DNA of 64,000 nt from Corynebacterium mucifaciens (lineage in GTDB: Bacteria; Actinomycetota; Actinomycetes; Mycobacteriales; Mycobacteriaceae): positions 1 through 64,000 of the forward strand of contig NZ_JAAXPF010000010.1 of assembly GCF_012396315.1 (NCBI RefSeq), in the 5' to 3' direction. Below are positions 31,126-40,996 of the stretch, in pieces (within the stretch, counting starts at the first letter, position 1; every line of letters begins with the position of its first letter). The notes under the pieces were generated by a model. The model saw only the letters and a list, made by a program, of their open reading frames with translations, did not search any database and was not told the DNA's origin. Made by a program: the position numbers and the translations under genes.

Positions 31126-33783
31126 GTGAGCACTACACCGGAGAACACGAAGCGACTGCTGCTTATCGACGGCCACTCGATGGCCTTCCGCGCTTTCTAT
31201 GCCTTGCCCGCGGAGAACTTCTCCACGTCGGGCGGCCAACACACGAATGCGGTGTACGGGTTCTTATCCATGTTCGCCAACATTCTCGCGGAGGAGAAGC
31301 CGACACACGCCGCGGTCGCATTCGATGTGGGACGTAAAACGTTCCGCACGGAGCGCTTTCCGGAGTACAAGGCGCAGCGCGAGTCTGCTCCGCCGGAGTT
31401 CAAGGGCCAGGTGCCCATCATCGAGGACGTGCTGGGCGACCTCGGAATCACCACGCTGAGCAAGGAAGACTATGAGGCGGACGACGTCGTCGCCACCCTC
31501 GTCAACCAAGCTCGCGCCGACGGCGACTTCGAAATTGTGCTGGTCAGCGGCGACCGCGACTACATCCAGCTCGTCGACGGTGCCACCACACTGCTGTACC
31601 CAACTCGTGGTGTCTCCACGATGACCCGTTTCACGCCGGATGAGGTGGAGAAAAAGTACGGGCTCACGCCCTCGCAGTACCCCGACTTCGCGGCGCTGCG
31701 CGGAGACCCGTCGGACAACCTGCCCAGCGTGCCCAAGGTGGGGGAGAAGACCGCCACGAAGTGGATCTCCCAGTACGGGACCCTCGACGGCCTCATCGAG
31801 CACGCCGACGAGCTCAAAGGCATGGCGGCGAACAACTTCCGTGAACGCATCGAGCAGGTCAAGCTCAACCGGGAGCTGACGCAGATGGTCACTGACGTGG
31901 AGCTGCCGGTCGGGCCCAGCGACCTGGAGCTCAAGCCCGCGGATGTGACGGAGGTGGCCTCCCGCTTCGACGACCTCGAGTTCGGGGTGAACCTCCGCGA
32001 GCGCGTCCTCGCTGCCGTGCCTACCGACGGCTCCGCCCCCGAAACCGAGGTCATCGAGCTCGAGGATATCGTGCTTGACGACGAGCCTCTGGACACCTGG
32101 CTCGAAGAGCGGTCAGCCGACGGCCTGGCGGTATACCTCACCGGCAACGACGCGCCGGGACAGGGTGACGTGGTCGCGCTGGCGGTCGTCGATAAGCAAC
32201 GGCATGCGGTGAGCAAGCTCGCGGCGGACTTGAGCGCCGAGGAAGACGCGGCGTTGAAGCAGTGGCTCGAATCGGACGCGCCGAAGTTCATGCACGAAGC
32301 CAAAGCGGCGTACCACATGCTCCGAGGCCGTGGAATCGAGCTTGCCGGTGTTGCGCACGACACCGCGATCGCGGCCTACCTGCTGCGGCCAGGTCAGCGC
32401 ACCTACGCGCTGGAGGATATCTACCAGCGCCACCTGCAGCGACAGCTCAATGTCGGGTCAGACCAAATGAGTTTGCTCGGCGACACCGCAGACACCGATG
32501 CGGCGGCCGCGATCCTGGAGTTGTCCGCCGAGCTTGCCAAAGAACTGCGCGAGATCAATTCCTACGAGCTCTACGCGGACCTTGAGCTTCCACTGGTTAC
32601 CGTGCTCGCTGAAATGGAACACATCGGCATCGCGGTGGACTTGGACGTACTTGAAAATCAGCGCAAAGACTTCGCTCACAAGGTTGAGCAAATCGAGGAG
32701 GAGGCGCGGGTGCTTGTGGGCGAGCCGTCGCTGAACCTCTCCAGCCCAAAGCAGCTTTCCTCGGTCCTTTTTGACAAGCTCGAGTTGCCGAAGACGAAAA
32801 AGACCAAGACGGGGTACTCAACTGCCGCGGGCGAGATTGAGGCGCTGGCAGAGAAGCATCCGCACCCGTTCCTGGACCACCTGCTTGCGCACCGCGAGAT
32901 GCAGAAACTGAAGTCCACCATCGAGGGCCTGATCAAGACGGTGCAGCCGGACGGGCGCATCCACACCACCTTTAACCAGACGGTAGCCTCGACAGGCCGG
33001 TTGAGCTCGGCGGAACCGAACTTGCAGAACATTCCCGTGCGCACCGAGGCTGGCCGCACCATCCGCTCCGCATTCGTGGTGGGCGACGGGCATGAATGTC
33101 TGCTCACCGCTGACTACTCCCAGATTGAAATGCGCGTCATGGCACACTTGAGCCAAGACGAGGGCTTGATCGAGGCGTACCGGGCAGGGGAGGACCTGCA
33201 TAACTTCGTGGGTTCGCGTGTCTTCGACGTGCCGATTGATCAGGTGACGCCGGAGCTGCGCCGACGCGTGAAGGCCATGTCCTACGGGCTTGTGTACGGT
33301 CTTTCCGCTTACGGGTTGTCCAACCAGCTGTCCATCTCCGCAGGGGAAGCGAAGAACATCATGGAGAGCTACTTCGAGCGCTTTGGCGGGGTGAAGCGCT
33401 ACTTGAATGAAGTGGTGGAGCAAGCGCGCCGCGACGGCTACACCTCTACGGTCTTCGGCCGCCGCCGGTACCTGCCGGAGCTCAACAGCGATAACCGTGT
33501 GGCGCGGGAGAACGCGGAACGTGCAGCACTCAACGCGCCGATCCAGGGCACGGCGGCCGACATTATCAAGGTGGCCATGCTCAGGGTCGATGCGGCTCTG
33601 GAGGGCAAGCAGTCACGCGTGCTCCTGCAGGTGCATGACGAACTGGTGGTGGAAGTGGCCCCCGGGGAATTGGATGAGGTGCGGGGGATCGTCGAGCGGG
33701 AGATGGATGGTGCGATCGAGCTGCTCGTGCCGCTGGAGGTCTCGGCGGGCACTGGCGCGAACTGGGACGAGGCGGCGCACTAA
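31126..33783 (+). CDS. polA: DNA polymerase I
   Basis: Fills repair gaps and removes RNA primers. The 885-aa protein has an N-terminal 5'-3' nuclease (LLLIDGHSMAFRAFYAL, then the acidic cluster EDYEADD and SGDRDYIQLV), and a middle domain without intact 3'-5' exonuclease acidic motifs, as usual in Actinobacteria. The polymerase has motif A DYSQIEMRV (about 663-671), motif B RRRVKAMSYGLVYG (about 712), and motif C VHDE (836-839). The GTG at 31126 is preferred to an ATG at 31096 because of the leaderless -10 and the normal start LLLIDGHS. Confidence 0.96.
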   Translation: MSTTPENTKRLLLIDGHSMAFRAFYALPAENFSTSGGQHTNAVYGFLSMFANILAEEKPTHAAVAFDVGRKTFRTERFPEYKAQRESAPPEFKGQVPIIEDVLGDLGITTLSKEDYEADDVVATLVNQARADGDFEIVLVSGDRDYIQLVDGATTLLYPTRGVSTMTRFTPDEVEKKYGLTPSQYPDFAALRGDPSDNLPSVPKVGEKTATKWISQYGTLDGLIEHADELKGMAANNFRERIEQVKLNRELTQMVTDVELPVGPSDLELKPADVTEVASRFDDLEFGVNLRERVLAAVPTDGSAPETEVIELEDIVLDDEPLDTWLEERSADGLAVYLTGNDAPGQGDVVALAVVDKQRHAVSKLAADLSAEEDAALKQWLESDAPKFMHEAKAAYHMLRGRGIELAGVAHDTAIAAYLLRPGQRTYALEDIYQRHLQRQLNVGSDQMSLLGDTADTDAAAAILELSAELAKELREINSYELYADLELPLVTVLAEMEHIGIAVDLDVLENQRKDFAHKVEQIEEEARVLVGEPSLNLSSPKQLSSVLFDKLELPKTKKTKTGYSTAAGEIEALAEKHPHPFLDHLLAHREMQKLKSTIEGLIKTVQPDGRIHTTFNQTVASTGRLSSAEPNLQNIPVRTEAGRTIRSAFVVGDGHECLLTADYSQIEMRVMAHLSQDEGLIEAYRAGEDLHNFVGSRVFDVPIDQVTPELRRRVKAMSYGLVYGLSAYGLSNQLSISAGEAKNIMESYFERFGGVKRYLNEVVEQARRDGYTSTVFGRRRYLPELNSDNRVARENAERAALNAPIQGTAADIIKVAMLRVDAALEGKQSRVLLQVHDELVVEVAPGELDEVRGIVEREMDGAIELLVPLEVSAGTGANWDEAAH

Positions 33784-33818
33784 ACCTTTTCGGGCCCCAT
33801 GGCCGCCTGCAGGGCGAA

Positions 33819-33850
33819 GGCGGGTAGGAACGCGGTGGTTCCTACCCGCC
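33819..33850 (+). terminator. strong hairpin after polA
   Basis: GGCGGGTAGGAAC pairs perfectly with GTTCCTACCCGCC around a 6-nt loop. There is no T-run, so it may act as a U-less terminator or 3'-end stabiliser. Confidence 0.5.
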
Positions 33851-33858
33851 TCGCTCCA

Positions 33859-33960
33859 CGGCATCTTCCCCGGTTGCCGTGAACCACCCCCCACGGGAGC
33901 CTCCCCCCACGCGGCTCCGAACGGTATTCAATTGTGTTCCTCCCCTCGAGGGGAGGGGCC
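33859..33960 (+). ncRNA. candidate 6C-type small RNA
   Basis: Two consecutive stem-loops have loops with runs of five to six C. The first stem is CCGTG/CACGG with loop AACCACCCCC and a further C. The second is GGAGCC/GGCTCC with loop TCCCCCCACGC. This is the defining layout of the actinobacterial 6C RNA family (two adjacent hairpins with at least six C in each loop). The 18-bp GC palindrome following could end the transcript. No clear promoter was found, so the boundaries are approximate. Confidence 0.45.
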
Positions 33961-34212
33961 GCCGGGGTGGGCCCTTGACCGGGCTGGGGCTTAAATTTCA
34001 CCCCTGGCCAGGTCGTCCCCCGAAAGCCAGGTGCTACCTTACCGCTGTATAAAAGCAGGCTCCACGGTAAGTGGGTGCGAGCTGGACAATCCACCTTACG
34101 TTCACCCGCCGAGCGAAGGCGCACTCATCTGGCCAGGATAAAAAAGGGCCGGCAACTGGCGGTTTGCCCGCAGTTCACCGGCCGTTTCACCCCCGTGAAA
34201 TACCCCTGGCGT

Positions 34213-35445
34213 TTAGAGCAAGTCGTTGAGGGAGCGCTTGCTGTTGTCTTCCTCGCCGGCGTCGATCTCGTCTTGAAGTGCCTCCCTGAAATCGTCGTCG
34301 TCCAGGTTCGAGTCGCTCGCGAGGTCGTCCACATCAGCGTCGCCTTCACCCTCGACGGCGTCGCTGCGGCGCTGACCCTCCTCCTTAAGCTCGCTGCGGT
34401 GGCGCAGGTACACCACCGTCATCACTGCCATGACGAAGAGGCCGAGGTAGCCCAAAATTGGGTACAGGCTGCTCACCAACGGTTGGAAACCAGCGAAGGA
34501 GAGGCCGAAGCCCACCACACAAGCAATCGCGTAAACGGGGTAGAACCGCTCAGGCTTTTTACGTGTGAGACGTTTTGCCAGCGCGTAGAACATGCCGAGG
34601 CAGGTGTTAAACACCATGATGAAGATGACCCACGTCATGATGAAGCCAAGAACCGGGTCCACGTTGTCGATGACGGCGAGCAGCGGCATGTCTGCGCCGT
34701 TGACGGACTGCACCTGGATAAGTAGAGAAGCAACCAGCAGCGCGAGCATCACTGCGTAGATCACCCCGCCGAGGATGCCGCCAAGGCGGGAGCTTTTGGT
34801 GTCGAACTCGTCGCCCGCCATGACGATGGCCATGGACACACCGCACAACGCGTTGAGCCCGGTGTGGTTGAGTGCGCCCAGCCACCAGTACGGCGTGCCG
34901 TCCGCCCGGGTCACTTCATTTTGCGCGTACTCACTGATCTCGCTCCAGCTCGGGTCCATCTGGGTAAAGGAGTAGATGGAGCCGATCAGCACGAACACCA
35001 CCAGAAGGGGAGTAGCCCAGCCGATAACAGAAGAGACCTTGTCCACGTCGAAGCGTCCGACAATCAACATGAGGACGAGCATCGCTACCGCGCCAACCCA
35101 GATCTGCCAACCAAACGCCTGGTTAAGGTTCGAGCCGGCGCCGGCGAACATGACGAAGCCGACGGAGAACATGCACGCCACCGCAGACCAGTCCATGACG
35201 AATGCCGCCGGTTTCCAGGTGACGTTGTAGAAGACCTCGTTATGTTCGTTGGCCAGGAAATACGAGCCGAAGGACATGAAGGCGGTCGCGGCCAGCAGCA
35301 TGGTCACGCTGGCCAGGATCACGCCGTAGAAACCGTGGGTGCCGTAAGACACGAAATACTGTAGGGCTTCCATGCCCGAGGCGAAGCCGGCACCAACGAC
35401 GATGCCGACAAAAGAGGCAGCGACTGCAAGGCTGCGTTTCCACAT
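34213..35445 (-). CDS. YkvI-like membrane transporter
   Basis: A 410-aa protein with ten to eleven membrane segments (about residues 5-330) and a long acidic cytoplasmic tail (GEGDADVDDLASDSNLDDDD). The start WKRSLAVAASFVGIVVGAGF and the FASGMEALQYFVSYG segment match YkvI-type proteins, distant relatives of LeuT-fold amino-acid permeases. The substrate is unknown. ATG at 35445 has AGGAG 7 nt upstream. An ACGGT-AAAA-ACCGT dyad lies upstream. It is convergent with polA. Confidence 0.75.
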   Translation of the reverse strand: MWKRSLAVAASFVGIVVGAGFASGMEALQYFVSYGTHGFYGVILASVTMLLAATAFMSFGSYFLANEHNEVFYNVTWKPAAFVMDWSAVACMFSVGFVMFAGAGSNLNQAFGWQIWVGAVAMLVLMLIVGRFDVDKVSSVIGWATPLLVVFVLIGSIYSFTQMDPSWSEISEYAQNEVTRADGTPYWWLGALNHTGLNALCGVSMAIVMAGDEFDTKSSRLGGILGGVIYAVMLALLVASLLIQVQSVNGADMPLLAVIDNVDPVLGFIMTWVIFIMVFNTCLGMFYALAKRLTRKKPERFYPVYAIACVVGFGLSFAGFQPLVSSLYPILGYLGLFVMAVMTVVYLRHRSELKEEGQRRSDAVEGEGDADVDDLASDSNLDDDDFREALQDEIDAGEEDNSKRSLNDLL

Positions 35446-35749
35446 TGTTTTGCTCCTGAGGACAAACTGGTAATACGGTAAAAACCGTGACAATGGTAGC
35501 GCGCGTCTGCCCGCTGCCCTGTAGCTGACGCGCCCCTGCGGTTTATTTGCTCTAGCTGGGAAAAGTAGGTACGCTTCTCGGAGCGTGTCTATGCGCGAGG
35601 GTGGCGACCACCGTAATAGGAGGGTGGGGCGACTGGCTCGGCGCGAGATCGGCAGACACAATCCCCGCCCGAACGGAAAGGGTGTGCGCTGCTGAAAGAG
35701 ACGCTTCTGTCCATTTACGACCTCCTATTTTTCGGAGCACATACTACTT
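35446..35749. other. divergent intergenic region, YkvI-like gene / rpsA
   Basis: It contains the dyad ACGGT-AAAA-ACCGT (35475-35488) near the permease promoter and, rightward, a GTAGGTACGCT-type -10 (TACGCT near 35568-35573). That box would give rpsA a leader of about 170 nt without a strong ribosome site next to its ATG. Long leaders before rpsA are common and may serve feedback control by S1. Confidence 0.45.
35475..35488. promoter_or_regulatory. dyad near the YkvI-like promoter
   Basis: Perfect inverted repeat ACGGT-AAAA-ACCGT located 30-43 bp before the permease ATG. It may be an operator; no regulator is encoded nearby. Confidence 0.35.
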
Positions 35750-37210
35750 ATGCGCACTTCCAACGCACCCCAGGTTGCCATCAACGACATCGGTGGCCCT
35801 GAGGAATTTCTTGCCGCTGTCGACGCCTCCATCAAGTACTTCAACGATGGCGACATTGTCACCGGCACCGTGGTCAAGGTTGACCACGACGAGGTTCTGC
35901 TCGACATCGGTTACAAAACCGAGGGCGTCATCCTCACCCGCGAGCTTTCCATCAAGCACGACGTCGACCCGGAAGATGTGGTCGAGGTCGGCGATGAGAT
36001 CGACGCGCTTGTCCTGACCAAGGAGGACAAGGAAGGCCGCCTGATGCTGTCCAAGAAGCGTGCGCAGTACGAGCGCGCTTGGGGCACCATCGAGGAGCTG
36101 CAGGCCAACGACCAGCCGGTTACCGGTACGGTCATCGAGGTCGTCAAGGGCGGCCTCATCCTCGACATCGGACTGCGCGGCTTCCTGCCGGCGTCCCTCG
36201 TCGAGATGCGTCGCGTCCGCGACCTGGATCCGTACATCGGCCAGGAACTCGAGGCGAAGATCATCGAGCTGGACAAGCACCGCAACAACGTTGTGCTGTC
36301 CCGCCGCGCCTACCTGGAGGAGACCCAGTCCGCTGTGCGCTCCGACTTCCTGCACCAGCTGCAGAAGGGCCAGGTCCGCAAGGGTGTCGTGTCCTCCATC
36401 GTCAACTTCGGTGCGTTCGTCGACCTCGGCGGCGTTGACGGCCTGGTGCACGTCTCCGAGCTGTCCTGGAAGCACATCGACCACCCGTCCGAGGTTGTCG
36501 CAGTGGGCGACGAGGTCACCGTCGAGGTGCTCGACGTCGATCTCGACCGCGAGCGCGTTTCCCTGTCGCTGAAGGCGACCCAGGAGGATCCGTGGCGCGT
36601 CTTCGCCCGCACCCACGCTGTGGGCCAGATCGTCCCGGGCAAGGTCACCAAGCTCGTTCCGTTCGGCGCGTTCGTCCGCGTCGAAGAGGGCATCGAGGGC
36701 CTCGTGCACATCTCTGAGCTGGCTCAGCGCCACGTGGAGGTTCCGGACCAGGTTGTCAACGTCGGCGAAGAGGTCATGGTCAAGGTCATCGACATCGACC
36801 TCGACCGTCGCCGCATCTCCCTGTCCCTCAAGCAGGCGGACGAGGACTTCGTGGAGGAGTTCGACCCGTCCCGCTACGGCATGGCGGATTCCTACGACGA
36901 GCAGGGCAACTACATCTTCCCGGAGGGCTTCGACCCGGAGACCAACGAGTGGATGGAAGGCTACGATGAGGCTCGCCAGGAGTGGGAGGCTCGCTACGCC
37001 GAGGCGGAGCGCCGCCACGCAGCCCACGCCGCACAGATCGAGCGTCACCGCGCCGCTGCCGCCGAGGCTGCGGAGCAGGCCAGCGACCAGGCCAACTACT
37101 CCTCCGAGTCTGCTGCGGCTCCGGCAGCTGACCAGGCCGAGGAGAGCATCGGTTCCCTGGCTTCCGACGAGCAGCTCGCAGCCCTGCGCGACAAGCTCGC
37201 TGGCAACTAG
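35750..37210 (+). CDS. rpsA: 30S ribosomal protein S1
   Basis: S1 helps mRNA bind the 30S subunit. The 486-aa actinobacterial form has four S1 (OB-fold) RNA-binding domains, about residues 36-105, 121-188, 209-277 and 294-363. The last two carry NFGAFVDLGGVDGLVHVSEL and PFGAFVRVEEGIEGLVHISE. The C-terminal 120 residues are acidic and Ala-rich. The start is the first ATG after a long leader. It is followed by a small dyad over the stop codon and a strong terminator before coaE. Confidence 0.97.
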   Translation: MRTSNAPQVAINDIGGPEEFLAAVDASIKYFNDGDIVTGTVVKVDHDEVLLDIGYKTEGVILTRELSIKHDVDPEDVVEVGDEIDALVLTKEDKEGRLMLSKKRAQYERAWGTIEELQANDQPVTGTVIEVVKGGLILDIGLRGFLPASLVEMRRVRDLDPYIGQELEAKIIELDKHRNNVVLSRRAYLEETQSAVRSDFLHQLQKGQVRKGVVSSIVNFGAFVDLGGVDGLVHVSELSWKHIDHPSEVVAVGDEVTVEVLDVDLDRERVSLSLKATQEDPWRVFARTHAVGQIVPGKVTKLVPFGAFVRVEEGIEGLVHISELAQRHVEVPDQVVNVGEEVMVKVIDIDLDRRRISLSLKQADEDFVEEFDPSRYGMADSYDEQGNYIFPEGFDPETNEWMEGYDEARQEWEARYAEAERRHAAHAAQIERHRAAAAEAAEQASDQANYSSESAAAPAADQAEESIGSLASDEQLAALRDKLAGN

Positions 37211-37231
37211 TCGCTTACAAGTTCGCGACTA
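37208..37231 (+). repeat. dyad overlapping the rpsA stop codon
   Basis: TAGTCGC and GCGACTA (7 bp, perfect) enclose 10 nt; the first three bases are the stop codon. It may be a 3'-end stabiliser or part of termination with the following hairpin. Confidence 0.4.
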
Positions 37232-37263
37232 GGAGACGCGAGTAAGCGCTCTGCTTAGCGACG

Positions 37264-37302
37264 ACGTCCCGTCCCCGGCCCTACCGGTCGAGGGCGGGAC
37301 GT
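37264..37302 (+). terminator. rpsA terminator
   Basis: ACGTCCCG and CGGGACGT form the outer stem of a long GC hairpin, followed by TTTGC. The downstream part runs into the coaE -10 box. Confidence 0.7.
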
Positions 37303-37306
37303 TTGC

Positions 37307-37312
37307 TATCTT
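37307..37312 (+). promoter_or_regulatory. leaderless -10 box of coaE
   Basis: TATCTT, 7 nt before the ATG at 37320, directly after the rpsA terminator. Confidence 0.5.
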
Positions 37313-37319
37313 CGGGCCC

Positions 37320-37916
37320 ATGAAGAAAGTGGGCCTGACAGGCGGTATCGGCAGCGGTAAATCGACGGTGGCGGGGATGCTCGCCCGCCGCGGTTTTATC
37401 GTCGTCGACGCCGACGAGATTGCCCGCGGGATCATGGAACCTGGTTCCCCGGTGCTCGACGAGGTGGCCCGCGAGTTTGGCGCCGACCTGATCGACGCGG
37501 ACGGGGCACTGAACCGCGGTGAGCTTGCCCGCCGAGCTTTTGCGTCGGATGCTGCCACTGCGCGGCTCAACGCAATCACCCACCCGGCCATCCGGGCGGA
37601 ATCCGAGCGACGTTTCGCCGCGGCGGAAGCAGCGGGGGAGCGAGCCGTCATGTACGACATGCCCCTGTTAGTGGATTTGGGGCTGGACAAAGCGATGGAC
37701 CTAACCGTTGTCGTAGATGTGGACGTCGACGAGAGGGTCCGAAGGCTCGTCGATGCGCGGGGCCTCGACGAGGCCGACGCACGCGCGCGGATTGCCCAGC
37801 AAGTGGACGACGCTGCGCGCCTTGCCGCGGCCGACGTTGTCATCGACAACAACGGGCCCTTGGAGGCGCTTGAGCCGCAAGCGGATGAACTGGTTGGGCG
37901 TATCAACGATTTGTGA
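37320..37916 (+). CDS. coaE: dephospho-CoA kinase
   Basis: Catalyses the last step of coenzyme A synthesis, ATP-dependent phosphorylation of the ribose 3'-OH. The 198-aa P-loop kinase has GGIGSGKST (8-16), VVDADEIAR, HPAIR and a YDMPLLVDLGLD lid segment, all as in the family. Unlike many Actinobacteria, there is no C-terminal GrpB/UPF0157 fusion. The ATG has TATCTT 7 nt upstream and no Shine-Dalgarno, so it is probably leaderless. Confidence 0.95.
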   Translation: MKKVGLTGGIGSGKSTVAGMLARRGFIVVDADEIARGIMEPGSPVLDEVAREFGADLIDADGALNRGELARRAFASDAATARLNAITHPAIRAESERRFAAAEAAGERAVMYDMPLLVDLGLDKAMDLTVVVDVDVDERVRRLVDARGLDEADARARIAQQVDDAARLAAADVVIDNNGPLEALEPQADELVGRINDL

Positions 37917-37968
37917 CCTGTACCGAGGAAATTCACCGGTGCGACACATCCCATTTACCTTGCTGGTC

Positions 37969-37974
37969 TACGTT
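37969..37974 (+). promoter_or_regulatory. -10 box of DUF4259 gene
   Basis: TACGTT, 8 nt before the ATG at 37983. Confidence 0.35.
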
Positions 37975-37982
37975 CTCATGCC

Positions 37983-38336
37983 ATGGGTACGTGGAACACG
38001 GGGCCGTTTGACAACGACTCTGCAACCGATGCCGTGGCCGCGCTGGTCGACGGCACGTTCCGCATGGACCAGTTCCGTTTCGAATGCGGCCTGGGCACGC
38101 TGAGCACTGACGAGGCGGAGTCCGTCATTGCGCTCGCCGCGGTGCTGAACGGCCATCTTCCCGACGAGTTCGCCGGGGAAGTGGTGGAATATCCCTTCAC
38201 CTTGGACGACAGGCGGTGGATCCGCCGCCGAGCCCAGGCGGCGCTGCGCCCCGGGGTATCTGCGCTGTACTCGATGTGGGAGGAGGCCGGCGAGTTGGAC
38301 GAGTGGCTCGCTGCCTCGCGCCGGTACGCGGGCTAG
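37983..38336 (+). CDS. DUF4259 family protein
   Basis: A 117-aa cytoplasmic protein that starts with the family signature [16 protein letters not shown] and continues with an all-helical fold. It ends [20 protein letters not shown]4259 proteins are widespread and of unknown function. It lies between coaE and uvrB with a separate leaderless-type promoter. Confidence 0.8.
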   Translation: MGTWNTGPFDNDSATDAVAALVDGTFRMDQFRFECGLGTLSTDEAESVIALAAVLNGHLPDEFAGEVVEYPFTLDDRRWIRRRAQAALRPGVSALYSMWEEAGELDEWLAASRRYAG

Positions 38337-38355
38337 GCGGTGTCGGCGCGGCGCG

Positions 38356-38361
38356 TAGACT
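38356..38361 (+). promoter_or_regulatory. leaderless -10 box of uvrB
   Basis: TAGACT, 7 nt before the ATG at 38369. No LexA-type palindrome was seen around it. Confidence 0.5.
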
Positions 38362-38368
38362 GTTCGCT

Positions 38369-40468
38369 ATGGCCTTCGCTGCTGAACACCCCGTCCTCGC
38401 GCAGTCCGAATTCCGCCCAGTGGGCGAGATCGAGCGGCGCGAGAAGCCGTTCGAAGTTGTCTCGGAATACAAGCCGTCGGGCGACCAGCCGCATGCGATC
38501 GCTGAGCTCGACGAGCGGCTGAACCGCGGTGAACGCGATGTCGTGCTCATGGGTGCGACAGGCACCGGCAAGTCCGCGACAGCGGCCTGGCTGATTGAGA
38601 AGCAGCAGCGCCCCACGCTCGTGATGGCGCCGAACAAGACGCTGGCGGCCCAGCTCGCAAACGAGTTGCGGCAGCTGCTGCCAAACAACGCGGTGGAGTA
38701 CTTCGTGTCCTACTACGACTATTACCAACCTGAGGCGTACATCGCGCAGACGGACACGTACATCGAGAAGGATTCCTCCATCAACGACGATGTGGAGCGG
38801 TTGCGCCACTCCGCCACGTCGGCGCTGCTGTCGCGCCGCGACGTTGTCGTGGTGTCCTCGGTCTCGTGCATCTACGGCCTTGGTACCCCGCAGTCGTACC
38901 TGGACCGATCCATCGTGCTGCGCGTGGGCGAAGAAGTGGAGCGCGACCGCTTCCTGCGCTTGCTAGTAGATGTGCAGTACGAGCGCAACGACATCGACTT
39001 CAAGCGCGGCACCTTCCGCGTCAAGGGCGACACGGTGGACATCATCCCCGCGTACGAGGAGGTGGCCGTGCGCGTCGAGTTCTTCGGTGACGAGGTGGAC
39101 GCGCTGTACTACATCCACCCGCTGACCGGCGACGTGATCAGCCAGGAGGACGAGGTCCGTATCTTCCCGGCGACCCACTACGTGGCAACGGACGAGCGCA
39201 TGGAAAAAGCCATCGAGGAGATCAAGCTCGAGCTGGCGGACCGGTTGGAGGAGCTGGAGAGCAAGGGCAAGCTCCTCGAAGCCCAACGCCTGCGGATGCG
39301 CACGGAGTACGACCTGGAGATGATTCAACAGGTCGGTTTCTGCTCCGGCATCGAGAACTACTCGCGCCACATGGACGGCCGCCCCACAGGTTCGGCCCCG
39401 GCGACGCTGATCGACTACTTCCCGGAAGACTTTCTCACCATCATCGACGAGTCCCACGTCACCGTGCCCCAGATCGGCGGCATGTTCGAAGGCGACATGT
39501 CGCGCAAGCGCAACTTGGTCGAGTTCGGGTTCCGCCTGCCCTCCGCCGTGGACAACCGCCCGCTCACGTTCGACGAGTTTGAGGCCCGCGTGGGCCAAAC
39601 CGTCTATATGTCCGCAACTCCGGGCGACTACGAACTGGCCGCCTCGGAGGGCGAGTTCGTCGAGCAGGTCATCCGTCCGACCGGCCTGGTGGACCCCAAG
39701 GTCACAGTGAAGCCGACGAAGGGGCAGATCGACGACCTCATCGACGAGATCCGCACACGCACCGCGAAGGACGAGCGCGTGCTGGTGACCACGCTGACCA
39801 AGCGCATGGCTGAAGATCTCACCGACTACCTGTTGGACAACGGTATTAAAGTTCGCTACCTGCACTCCGACATCGACACGCTGCAGCGAGTGGAGCTGCT
39901 GCGGCAGCTGCGCCTCGGCGAGTACGACGTGCTCGTGGGTATTAACCTCCTGCGCGAGGGCTTGGACCTGCCAGAGGTGTCTTTGGTGGCCATCTTGGAC
40001 GCTGATAAAGAGGGGTTCTTGCGCTCCACGAAGTCGCTCATCCAGACCATCGGCCGTGCCGCGCGTAACGTCTCGGGCGAGGTCATCATGTACGCAGACC
40101 AAGTCACCGAGTCCATGCAGGACGCAATGGACGAGACCGAGCGCCGCCGCGAGAAGCAAATCGCGTACAACAAGGAGCACGGCATTGACCCGCAGCCGCT
40201 GCGCAAGGCCATTGCCGACATCTTGGACCAGGTGTACGAGAACGCGGACGCCGACGCGTCTGCTAGCCTAAGCTCCGACGCCGCAGTTGCAGACCGCCCC
40301 GACGTATCCAACATGGCGTCCGATGACGTGCAGAAGCTTATCGACGACCTGACGGTCCAAATGCGCGACGCCGCCGGCGAGCTGAAATTCGAGCTGGCGG
40401 GCCGGCTGCGTGACGAAATCGCAGATTTGAAGCGCGAGCTGCGTGGTATTAAAGACACAGGCAACTAG
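38369..40468 (+). CDS. uvrB: excinuclease ABC subunit B
   Basis: The damage-verifying helicase of nucleotide excision repair. The 699-aa protein has Walker A GATGTGKS (62-69), the beta-hairpin region [13 protein letters not shown], helicase motifs ending QTIGRAARN, and a C-terminal UVR motif ([19 protein letters not shown]) for UvrC contact. The ATG at 38369 is chosen over a GTG 153 bp upstream because of the leaderless -10 and because that longer form overlaps the DUF4259 gene. uvrA lies 7 kb downstream. Confidence 0.97.
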   Translation: MAFAAEHPVLAQSEFRPVGEIERREKPFEVVSEYKPSGDQPHAIAELDERLNRGERDVVLMGATGTGKSATAAWLIEKQQRPTLVMAPNKTLAAQLANELRQLLPNNAVEYFVSYYDYYQPEAYIAQTDTYIEKDSSINDDVERLRHSATSALLSRRDVVVVSSVSCIYGLGTPQSYLDRSIVLRVGEEVERDRFLRLLVDVQYERNDIDFKRGTFRVKGDTVDIIPAYEEVAVRVEFFGDEVDALYYIHPLTGDVISQEDEVRIFPATHYVATDERMEKAIEEIKLELADRLEELESKGKLLEAQRLRMRTEYDLEMIQQVGFCSGIENYSRHMDGRPTGSAPATLIDYFPEDFLTIIDESHVTVPQIGGMFEGDMSRKRNLVEFGFRLPSAVDNRPLTFDEFEARVGQTVYMSATPGDYELAASEGEFVEQVIRPTGLVDPKVTVKPTKGQIDDLIDEIRTRTAKDERVLVTTLTKRMAEDLTDYLLDNGIKVRYLHSDIDTLQRVELLRQLRLGEYDVLVGINLLREGLDLPEVSLVAILDADKEGFLRSTKSLIQTIGRAARNVSGEVIMYADQVTESMQDAMDETERRREKQIAYNKEHGIDPQPLRKAIADILDQVYENADADASASLSSDAAVADRPDVSNMASDDVQKLIDDLTVQMRDAAGELKFELAGRLRDEIADLKRELRGIKDTGN

Positions 40469-40484
40469 CGAAAGGACTTCTGTC

Positions 40485-40943
40485 TTGCACACCTACCATT
40501 CGATCGCTGTCGGCACTGACGGATCCGCCACTTCCATGGTGGCCGTGCGCGCTGCCGCCAGCCTGGCACGCGCCTACGGTGCCGAGCTGACGATTATTTG
40601 CGCCCACTACACCGCATCCGGCTCCATGTTGAACTCCACGAACGCTGAACTGTCCCGCGTGGACATTGTGACGGCGACCAACGCGCGCGACATCCTGAGC
40701 AAAGCGGAAGAGATTGCCCGGGAGGAGGAAGCCGGCAAGGTCAACCTGGTGTCCAAGGGCGGCCAGCCGGCGAATGTGTTGGTGGAAGCCGTAAGCGAAT
40801 ACGGCGTGGACTTGTTGGTGGTGGGCAACAAGGGCATGCGCTCGATGGCGGGCCGAATTTTCGGCAACATCCCCGGCAACGTGGCAAAGAAGGCCCCGGT
40901 TGACGTCATGCTCGTGGATACCAGGGCAGAGGGACACGACTAG
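40485..40943 (+). CDS. universal stress protein (UspA family), TTG start
   Basis: A 152-aa UspA-fold protein. It starts IAVGTDGSATSMVAVRAAA and has the ATP-binding motif VVGNKGMRSMAGRIFGNIPG (G-2x-G-9x-G-S/N type), so it is of the nucleotide-binding class. The TTG at 40485 is chosen because AAAGGA stands 8 nt before it and it lies after the uvrB stop; a longer GTG start would overlap uvrB. The next gene is a second UspA protein, so the pair probably arose by duplication. Confidence 0.85.
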   Translation: MHTYHSIAVGTDGSATSMVAVRAAASLARAYGAELTIICAHYTASGSMLNSTNAELSRVDIVTATNARDILSKAEEIAREEEAGKVNLVSKGGQPANVLVEAVSEYGVDLLVVGNKGMRSMAGRIFGNIPGNVAKKAPVDVMLVDTRAEGHD

Positions 40944-40996
40944 GTTGGCCGAGGGGTAGACTTGCCGTGTCCCGCAAGTTGTGAAAGGTGACCATT

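Larger units (their letters stand above)
33784..34212. other. structured intergenic region after polA
   Basis: About 430 bp without a gene. From left to right: a 13-bp perfect hairpin (33819-33850), two hairpins with C-rich loops (33877-33918), and an 18-bp perfect palindrome CCTCCCCTCGAGGGGAGG (33939-33956). A less structured stretch then runs to the convergent permease gene. Confidence 0.6.

Noticed and set aside
35744..37048. Minus-strand frame of 434 codons opposite rpsA
   Set aside because: Mirror image of the S1 repeats in a high-GC gene; Asp/Val/Leu low-complexity sequence.
38330..38369. LexA/SOS box before uvrB
   Set aside because: No palindrome of the actinobacterial SOS type is visible near the start.
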